This document shows, in pieces, positions 16,601-20,657 of a DNA stretch of 20,657 nt (positions within the stretch are counted from its first letter, which is position 1; each line of letters opens with the position of its first letter). The notes beneath the pieces were generated by a model. The model ran no database searches. It was not told the DNA's origin and worked only from the letters and a program-made list of their open reading frames with translations. This DNA is from Butyrivibrio sp. UBA3740 (GTDB lineage Bacteria; Bacillota; Clostridia; Lachnospirales; Lachnospiraceae), in assembly GCA_002372465.1 (NCBI GenBank), contig DFGW01000223.1:1-20657 (forward strand), given 5' to 3'. The position numbers were made by a program, and so were the translations under genes.

Positions 16601-17136
16601 AGAACGTAGCTCTTTACATCTATGGCGGATCAAACGGTGAGTACAACAACCTCATCGGCGGATGGCCAGGAAAAGGCATGGACAGAGAAGAGGGAACAAA
16701 CTGGTACAAGACCACAGTTCCTACAAAGGCTATCGAGTCCGGAACACTTACTTACATCTTCAACAACAATGGTGGTGGTGAGCAGCTTTCGGACAACAAG
16801 AACATCACTGTTGAAAAGAGCTATTTCACTTCCAGCAGCACAGACAGCTTTGCAAGCAAAGAAGAGGTTATGAAGTTCCTTGGAATTGAGACAGAAGAAC
16901 CCGGAAATGATGACCCGAGCGTGGAGCCTGGAAATGACGAACCCGGAAATGATGAGCCGAGCGTGGAGCCTGGAAATGACGAGCCCGGAAATGATGAGCC
17001 ATCACAGCCGGATAAGCCATCCTACACACCTGCTCCAATCATCAAGGTTATCGCACCGGTTGTAAAGGCTGTGAGAGTAGTAGTTAAGACAGTTGTCAAA
17101 GTGGTTTCAAGTATTTTGAGGAGACTGTTCTGGTAA
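13699..17136 (+). CDS. Secreted GH13 alpha-amylase with starch-binding repeats
   Basis: Extracellular enzyme that cleaves internal alpha-1,4 bonds of starch. The 1145-residue precursor has a signal peptide (residues 1-34, cleavage near ALAA), an acidic low-complexity linker (35-160), then a GH13 barrel. The conserved regions are DILPNH (D265-H270), GFRIDTAKH with nucleophile D349, FVYGEVLQG with acid/base E401, and SHDN with H472-D473. Four repeats follow (641-728, 733-841, 846-946, 952-1062); the last three carry CBM26-like WPG and IFNNG motifs, and each ends with a version of SKKEAEEALG. A Pro/Glu/Asn linker and a 31-residue cationic hydrophobic tail end the protein. No LPXTG is seen. ATG 13699 is chosen over 13657 because of GGGAGG and the signal peptide. 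Arginine is mostly AGA, unlike the signalling genes, consistent with high expression. Confidence 0.96.
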   Translation: MRKKNLWLRGLLSTGLGLSIFLSSFGNVSGALAAEPAQEEIVLESQDQSGTGEDDKAVESSFDEGTEENGEKKALEAKETEDAGEKNDLEVKYGENREETAEEAVETEEAVETDEEEALEEDVTKKDELDVTSALKAEEYTVTKAESKVTANYASREKKEADNSAVTRANVHDGAILQAFCWSFNTIAENMADIADAGYTAVQTSPINECLDTDSGMNLHGPNGMWYYHYQPTDWVIGNYQLGTRDEFKHMCDVADEYGIAVIVDILPNHTTPSLSNVSEDLVEAAGGKDSLYHTTGMTAGGFSDRLELTYYQMGGLPDVDTENISFQEYFYEFLKDCVYLGADGFRIDTAKHIALPDDPVPSSYDDADRNTFYPNMREALNEYSDEVGTKSYDELFVYGEVLQGSADRLPAYQEYIGGTTASNYGANLRSALASGNLSADKITSYEIYDETVNGRTYTADEEKLITWVESHDNYMNDSESCWKSINDEQVILGWSFIGARKAGTPLFFSRPDGSSAENPYGNNLMGEAGSDIYKAPEVKAVNLFRRQMLDADEYISNPGGNIQTVMVERKGEDVQGAVIINSGLSRTTINAETLLEDGTYANQVEGSDEIFLVKDGIIYGSVEGRSVAVLSEKKEGTGTVVSFYNSENWDSVVARVDGQSETLSTINDEDGWFWATVLDEEFELSFETADGSKVSPSYNVTATSGTFATLGSDTLYFSKKEAEEALGIHTYPVYFFGTEAWQTVNVYGWLSDGTQLFGGWPGKAAANEGEGWWRADVKVQGEADSFNLIFNNGSDKQTVNIEGITPESKDIYLAVDAEKSSGQLIVNRYTSKKDAEDALGVSGSFTTAYFYNTEGWESVYAYSWGATALGEWPGTEMTLEEDGWYKIVLNAGAGEELNIIFNNGNNGKQTSDMKITDMKYRFFLHNGLSYQKYGSKKEAMEAIAGDEEITYTDVYFYNEKADNEAWQNVALYIYGGSNGEYNNLIGGWPGKGMDREEGTNWYKTTVPTKAIESGTLTYIFNNNGGGEQLSDNKNITVEKSYFTSSSTDSFASKEEVMKFLGIETEEPGNDDPSVEPGNDEPGNDEPSVEPGNDEPGNDEPSQPDKPSYTPAPIIKVIAPVVKAVRVVVKTVVKVVSSILRRLFW
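15619..16884 (+). repeat. Four tandem starch-binding-type modules in the amylase
   Basis: Module boundaries are about 15619-15882, 15895-16221, 16237-16536 and 16552-16884. Each opens with an aromatic strand (VSFYNSENW, VYFFGTEAW, AYFYNTEGW, VYFYNEKADNEAW) and closes with SKKEAEEALG, SKKDAEDALG, SKKEAMEAIAG or SKEEVMKFLG. Modules 2-4 keep the WPG turn and IFNN strand of CBM26; module 1 lacks WPG and may no longer bind starch. Confidence 0.8.
16900..17004 (+). repeat. 42-bp tandem repeat coding a PGNDEP linker
   Basis: Two nearly identical 42-bp units (16900-16941 and 16942-16983) and a partial third (from 16984) each encode PGNDEPSVEPGNDE or a one-residue variant; the unit is itself built of two PGNDE blocks. 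It forms a flexible acidic spacer between the binding modules and the C-terminal tail. Copy number is likely to vary between strains. Confidence 0.9.
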
Positions 17137-17163
17137 TTAGATTATAAGAATAAAGAAACAGGA

Positions 17164-17421
17164 TTAAAGGCGTGGGCTTCCCTTGGAGGCCAGCGCCTTT
17201 TTTTCTGCGTGAGAAAGCTGTTTTAAATGCCATTCCCTGCTCATGGCTTCCTCCTTGGTCTTAAAGACCTCGTAGTAGACCAGAGAAACCGGAAGTCTGG
17301 CTCTGGTATATTTGGCGCCTTTGCCCAGGTTGTGGGTTTTCAGGCGCTTTTCAAGATCGTTGGTATATCCGCAGTAGTAGGTTTGGTCTGCGCATTCTAA
17401 AATGTAAGCATAGTGTTCCAT
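17164..17421 (-). CDS. GIY-YIG domain protein, UPF0213/YhbQ type
   Basis: Small single-domain member of the GIY-YIG nuclease superfamily, about 85 residues; relatives YhbQ and YazA have poorly known roles linked to DNA repair or processing. From the chosen start the first strand is YAYILECAD, the second motif is [13 protein letters not shown] with catalytic-type R26, and H30 follows; a downstream REWHLK segment holds the conserved glutamate. The frame is open up to ATG 17481, but the extra 20 residues come from AT-rich, non-family sequence, and an extended -10 box at 17487-17495 would put the transcription start at about that codon. No start has a good ribosome site; 17427 is also possible. 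The gene converges on the amylase and diverges from the peptidase gene. Confidence 0.82.
   Translation of the reverse strand: MEHYAYILECADQTYYCGYTNDLEKRLKTHNLGKGAKYTRARLPVSLVYYEVFKTKEEAMSREWHLKQLSHAEKKALASKGSPRL
17166..17204 (+). terminator. Rho-independent terminator of the amylase gene
   Basis: On the plus strand a GC-rich stem, GGCGTGG pairing with CCAGCGCC with one bulged base, is followed by seven T residues (17198-17204), 30 bases after the amylase stop. It lies within the last codons of the convergent GIY-YIG gene, so that coding sequence is constrained to form the hairpin. Confidence 0.7.
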
Positions 17422-17486
17422 AGGCATTTTATATGAGTTATATATCATATATATTTTGTTCTTGTATTTTTCATACTTCAATGAAA

Positions 17487-17495
17487 ATTATACCA
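17487..17495 (-). promoter_or_regulatory. Extended -10 promoter of the GIY-YIG gene
   Basis: The minus strand reads TGGTATAAT, a perfect -10 box with the extended TG element; no convincing -35 box is visible. Predicted start is near 17480, leaving a leader of 50-60 bases before the preferred ATG. Confidence 0.5.
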
Positions 17496-17577
17496 TTTCT
17501 TTTTGGGCGCAGTGGAGTAGAATTAGTATGTGACGCAAAATCACAAGGGTTTTAGAAGTGAAAAGGAAGGAAAAAAT

Positions 17578-19377
17578 ATGCAGAATAAATTACCAAAAAG
17601 AGATGAGGTGCCCGTAGAGCTTACCTGGAGGCTTGAGGACATTTATGAAGATGAGAACAAGTGGGAAGAGGAGCTTAAAAAGGCCGGTGAGGTTGCAGAC
17701 AAAATAGCTTCTTATGCAGGAAAGCTCTCAGAGAGCGCAGAGAAGCTTCTTGAGCTTTGCAGGCTGAACGAGGACCTGGAGCTGCTTTTGGAGCGTGTAT
17801 ACGGCTATGCTCATATGAGAGAGGATCAGGATACCGGAGACTCCAAGTATCAGGCACTTCAGCAGAGGGCAATGTCTGCCTATGTGGGTGCATCGGAGAA
17901 GACAGCTTTTATTAGTCCGGAGATCCTTGCTCTTTCTGATGAAAAACTTAATGAGTATTACGCCAAGGCTCCCGGGCTTGAGCGCTACAAGCGCATGATA
18001 GGTGAGATCAGGAGACTTAAGGACCATATGCTGGACAGCGAGAGGGAACAGCTCCTTGCCAGTGCCCAGGAAGTGCAGGCTGCATCCCAGAAGTCATTTG
18101 GAATGCTTGTAAATGCAGATCTGAAATTTCCATCAGTCAAGGATTCAAAGGGAGAAGAGGTACAGCTCTCCAATGGAAGGTTTGTTCCTACGCAGATGTC
18201 CAAGGACAGAGAACTGCGCAAAGCCAGCTTTGAAGCTTTTTATGGCAAGTACGAGGAGTTCAGGAACACCTGGGCTTCCATGTACGACGGCGAGGTGAAG
18301 GGACGTATCTTCGAGGCAAAGGCCAGAAAGTACAATTCAGCTTTTGAAGCTGCTGTGAACAATAACAACGTTTCTCCTTCGGTCTGTGACAATCTTTTTG
18401 CATCAATTCACGACAATATGGATAAGATGCACAGATACGTTGCTCTTAGGAAAAAGCTCCTGGGAGTGGATGAGCTCCATATGTATGATGTCTATGTTGG
18501 TATGATTCCGGAGTTTGACATGAAAGTGTCCTACGAGGAGGCAAAAGAGATATCTTTAAAAGCGCTTGCACCACTGGGTGAGGACTACCTTGAAGTGGTA
18601 AAAGAGGCTTATGAAAACAGATGGATCGACGTGGTAGAAAACGAAGGTAAGCGCGGCGGAGCTTATTCTGATGGCGTTTACGGGGTGCATCCATATATGC
18701 TCCTTAATTACAATGACACCCTGGATGACGTGTTCACCCTGGTTCATGAGATGGGTCATTCTATGCATACCTGGTATTCAAACAGGGCACAGACTGTCAT
18801 CGATGCGGGCTATAAGATCTTTGTAGCGGAGGTTGCTTCCACAACCAATGAGGTACTTCTGTATCATTATATGAAGGATCATGCAGCCAGCAAGGAGGAG
18901 AAGGCATTTATAATCAATCATTTCCTTGAGAGCTTCAAGAGCACTATGTTCCGTCAGACTATGTTTGAGGAATTTGAAAGAAAGACCTGCGAGATGGCTG
19001 AGGAGGGTACTCCTCTTACAGCAGAGGCGCTGTATGACGTGTATCTGGGCCTTAACAAGCAGTACTTTGGTGATGAAATGATATCTGATCCTCAGATTGG
19101 TTGGGAGTGGTGCAGGATTCCTCACTTCTATTACAACTTCTATGTATATCAGTACGCTACAAGCTTTGCTGCAGCTGTTGCGATCGCAGATAAGATCCTT
19201 AAGGAAGGGGACAGTGCTGTAGATAGATACAAGGAGTTCCTCTCCGGCGGATGTACCAAGGATCCTGTAAGTCTTCTTAAGATAGCAGGGGTTGATCTTA
19301 CCACCAGAGGACCTATAGATTCTGCGCTTGCAGTATTTGGTGAGGCCATCACGGAGATGGAATCCATTAGTGAATAA
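17578..19377 (+). CDS. pepF: Oligoendopeptidase F, M3 family
   Basis: Cytoplasmic zinc metallopeptidase that cleaves short peptides, part of intracellular peptide turnover. The 599-residue product has the usual PepF length, an N-terminal helical region (about 1-200) and the catalytic M3 domain. The zinc site HEMGH is H390-E391-H394 and the third ligand is E418 in FVAEVASTTNE, 28 residues after the first histidine as expected. The C-terminal part keeps aromatic-rich motifs (WEWCRIPHFYYNFYVYQYAT) typical of the substrate cleft. The frame extends to GTG 17530, but ATG 17578 has AGGAAGG just upstream and gives the family-like start MQNKLPKRDEVPVELTW. No signal peptide. The gene stands alone; a clear promoter was not identified. 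Confidence 0.96.
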   Translation: MQNKLPKRDEVPVELTWRLEDIYEDENKWEEELKKAGEVADKIASYAGKLSESAEKLLELCRLNEDLELLLERVYGYAHMREDQDTGDSKYQALQQRAMSAYVGASEKTAFISPEILALSDEKLNEYYAKAPGLERYKRMIGEIRRLKDHMLDSEREQLLASAQEVQAASQKSFGMLVNADLKFPSVKDSKGEEVQLSNGRFVPTQMSKDRELRKASFEAFYGKYEEFRNTWASMYDGEVKGRIFEAKARKYNSAFEAAVNNNNVSPSVCDNLFASIHDNMDKMHRYVALRKKLLGVDELHMYDVYVGMIPEFDMKVSYEEAKEISLKALAPLGEDYLEVVKEAYENRWIDVVENEGKRGGAYSDGVYGVHPYMLLNYNDTLDDVFTLVHEMGHSMHTWYSNRAQTVIDAGYKIFVAEVASTTNEVLLYHYMKDHAASKEEKAFIINHFLESFKSTMFRQTMFEEFERKTCEMAEEGTPLTAEALYDVYLGLNKQYFGDEMISDPQIGWEWCRIPHFYYNFYVYQYATSFAAAVAIADKILKEGDSAVDRYKEFLSGGCTKDPVSLLKIAGVDLTTRGPIDSALAVFGEAITEMESISE

Positions 19378-19381
19378 TAAT

Positions 19382-19434
19382 GCGGAATCATGTTAAAACA
19401 TCAGTGAACAGTAATTTGCTACGTGGTATTCCGC
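19382..19434. terminator. Inverted repeat between convergent genes, possible bidirectional terminator
   Basis: GCGGAAT (19382-19388) and ATTCCGC (19428-19434) are perfect 7-bp arms separated by 39 bases, which include a second small hairpin, ATGTT and AACAT. The element fills the 67-bp gap between two convergent stops. No long T-run follows on either strand, so intrinsic termination is uncertain. Confidence 0.4.
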
Positions 19435-19444
19435 TTCGTTATTC

Positions 19445-20365
19445 TTAAGATATTTCTTTTGTCCCTTTATAAGGAATCTGGGCAAGAATCACAGATGAAA
19501 AGATCAGGATACATCCAACAATCTCTTTTCCTGACATGGTCTGATGGAGTATGAGCCATCCGAAAATGGATGAAAAGACTGATTCCAGGCTCATGATAAG
19601 TGATGCCAGTGCAGGATTGAGGGAGCGCTGGCCCACGGCCTGAAGAGTGTAGCCAACAGCGCAGGAGAAAATCCCGGTATAGAGGATCGCTATCCAGGAG
19701 TTTGCCGAGGATAAAGAGCTGATCCATGCGTCAGGGTCCGGAAGAAACTCAAAGAAGAATGCTGCCAGCATGGAAAAAACGCCGCTTACGAAGAACTGGA
19801 CACATGCCAGGGCCACAGGGCTCATGATAGTCGCGTAGTGATCAACGCACAGGATCTGAACCGAGAATAAGATGGCGCACATAAGAAGCGCCAGATCAGC
19901 AGATGAGAGTTTGATACCGTCTGCAGGAGATGCGATACACAGAAGATAGAGCCCGAAAAGGGCGATCACCACAGCAGGCCATACCAGCGGAGAGCATTTT
20001 CTTCCTATAAATAAACCGATAATTGGGACGAGAACTATGTAACAGGCGGTAAGAAATCCTGCTTCGCCTGCACCGGCTCCAAGGGCAATTCCGGCCTGCT
20101 GGAAGGTGGAGGCAAGGAACAGAGCTGTTCCGCAGATTATCCCTCCGACAAGTTTATGAAAGGGAATCTTGGACGGCCTTACATTGTGTCCCCTAAGGAA
20201 GGGCAAAAGACATATTCCGCCTATGATGAATCTTATGCCGTTGAAGGTAAATGTTCCCACGGTATTGCTTGCCAGAGACTGGGCGACAAAGGCTCCTCCC
20301 CATACGATAGATGCCAGGAGCAGTAATAATGAACTTTGAATCTGTTTTGATCTTATCTTAGCCAT
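19445..20365 (-). CDS. EamA/DMT-family membrane transporter
   Basis: Predicted ten-helix permease of the drug/metabolite transporter superfamily, likely a metabolite or amino-acid exporter; the substrate cannot be told from sequence. The 306 residues contain two EamA repeats of about 135 residues. The first starts with LLLLLASIVWGGAFVAQSLA and includes the NGIRFIIGG segment; the second has CVQFFVSGVFSML and ends with the typical SLESVFSSIFGWLILHQ region. The ATG at 20365 gives the expected N terminus, and no other early methionine is available. There is no ribosome site; a perfect extended -10 box ends only 10 bases upstream of the ATG, so the mRNA may be nearly leaderless. The gene converges on pepF and is divergent from the T-box unit. 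Confidence 0.92.
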   Translation of the reverse strand: MAKIRSKQIQSSLLLLLASIVWGGAFVAQSLASNTVGTFTFNGIRFIIGGICLLPFLRGHNVRPSKIPFHKLVGGIICGTALFLASTFQQAGIALGAGAGEAGFLTACYIVLVPIIGLFIGRKCSPLVWPAVVIALFGLYLLCIASPADGIKLSSADLALLMCAILFSVQILCVDHYATIMSPVALACVQFFVSGVFSMLAAFFFEFLPDPDAWISSLSSANSWIAILYTGIFSCAVGYTLQAVGQRSLNPALASLIMSLESVFSSIFGWLILHQTMSGKEIVGCILIFSSVILAQIPYKGTKEIS

Positions 20366-20375
20366 AGTAACAACT

Positions 20376-20384
20376 ATTATAGCA
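20376..20384 (-). promoter_or_regulatory. Extended -10 promoter of the EamA transporter
   Basis: The minus strand reads TGCTATAAT, a perfect -10 with extended TG element and no clear -35 box at 16-18 bases. Predicted start is near 20369, about four bases before the ATG. Confidence 0.5.
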
Positions 20385-20513
20385 ATTTTTTTGGGATAAT
20401 ATGACTTTCAACAAATCATAATGGAAAATTTAATGCATATTCTCGGTAGTTGTATCATTCCTTCTATTCAGGAAAAAGGAATTGGATTTCTGATAACCTT
20501 AAAAATTTGAATC
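20385..20513. other. Intergenic stretch without a gene
   Basis: This AT-rich part of the gap after the transporter holds no supportable reading frame. The only structure seen is an inverted repeat, ATTCCTT (20457-20463) and AAGGAAT (20476-20482), with a 12-base loop and no T-run. It lies about 30 bp upstream of the T-box promoter. Confidence 0.4.
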
Positions 20514-20542
20514 TTGACTGCTATATGCTTTAGTGCTACAAT
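20514..20542 (+). promoter_or_regulatory. Promoter of the T-box transcription unit
   Basis: TTGACT (20514-20519) and TACAAT (20537-20542) are separated by 17 bases, and TGC before the -10 adds an extended element. Predicted start is near 20549, directly before the T-box sequence. Confidence 0.8.
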
Positions 20543-20548
20543 GTGCTA

Positions 20549-20657
20549 AACCAATGAGAAAGAGGAGTACTTCATTTGTGAAGCTCACAGAGAGCGTCCG
20601 GTGGTGAGAGGATGTAGTGGATGGGTGAAGGAATGGGCTTTTGAGGGCGAAGCAAAA
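20549..20657 (+). ncRNA. T-box riboswitch leader, 5' part (Stem I), possibly Trp-specific
   Basis: T-box leaders sense uncharged tRNA and control aminoacyl-tRNA synthetase, amino-acid biosynthesis or transport genes. The conserved Stem I elements are visible in order: GAGGAGTAC (20562-20570), AGAGAGC (20589-20595), GGTGGTGAGAG (20600-20610) and the descending specifier side ending TTTTGAG (20639-20645). In the presumed specifier loop GAATGGGC, TGG at 20634-20636 is the best-placed codon, suggesting tryptophan, but GGC (Gly) or GGG cannot be excluded by eye. The antiterminator with the TGGN T-box sequence and the controlled gene lie beyond the right edge, so the downstream function is not seen. 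Confidence 0.82.

Noticed and set aside
15619..17004. Regular repeats that might suggest a CRISPR array
   Set aside because: The repeats are protein-coding, in frame, and vary as binding modules and linker; there are no short identical repeats with unique spacers.
16880..17065. Repetitive plus-strand frame with MTSPEMMS-like repeats
   Set aside because: It is the 42-bp linker repeat read out of frame within the amylase gene.

Overview
The window looks like chromosome of a low-to-moderate GC Firmicute, most likely a rumen or gut Lachnospiraceae of the Butyrivibrio/Pseudobutyrivibrio kind. This is inferred from the strong GGAGG-type ribosome sites, consensus SigA promoters, a T-box leader, KtrAB potassium uptake, oligoendopeptidase F, and a large secreted amylase with CBM26-like starch-binding modules. 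No rRNA, tRNA, insertion sequence, phage gene or CRISPR array is visible.

Left arm (1-3017, all minus strand): the 5' part of an aldo/keto reductase cut by the window edge, a thioredoxin with its own promoter, and a ktrB-ktrA potassium-uptake pair.

Central signalling cluster (3126-13419, all plus strand): five genes. They are a stand-alone HPt phosphotransfer protein; an intact HD-GYP c-di-GMP phosphodiesterase with an ECF-S-like membrane region and an extracytoplasmic sensor; a 1423-residue hybrid histidine kinase with about 14 propeller repeats outside the cell and HisKA, HATPase, receiver and HPt modules inside; a response regulator with a degenerate first receiver and an intact second one; and a 7-TM HD-GYP protein whose metal site is damaged and which carries a duplicated beta-rich C-terminal region. 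The last four genes are separated by 10-22 bp and are probably one transcription unit; the HPt gene stands 108 bp ahead of them. No DNA-binding output domain and no GGDEF cyclase is present.

Starch gene (13699-17136): a secreted GH13 alpha-amylase with an acidic N-terminal linker, four C-terminal repeats (at least three CBM26-like), a Pro/Glu/Asn repeat linker and a cationic amphipathic tail. A near-consensus promoter, a run of GTWAAC half-sites just after the start point, an upstream 14-bp palindrome and a perfect leader hairpin suggest tight control. The propeller kinase resembles the carbohydrate-sensing hybrid kinases of Bacteroidetes, so the working idea is a phosphorelay plus c-di-GMP module tied to starch or glucan sensing. 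That is inference from sequence type and adjacency.

Right arm (17164-20657): a minus-strand GIY-YIG protein whose 3' end holds the amylase terminator, a plus-strand oligoendopeptidase F, a minus-strand EamA-type exporter whose start codon lies almost at its predicted transcription start, and a strong promoter leading into a T-box riboswitch, tentatively tryptophan-specific, for a gene beyond the right edge.
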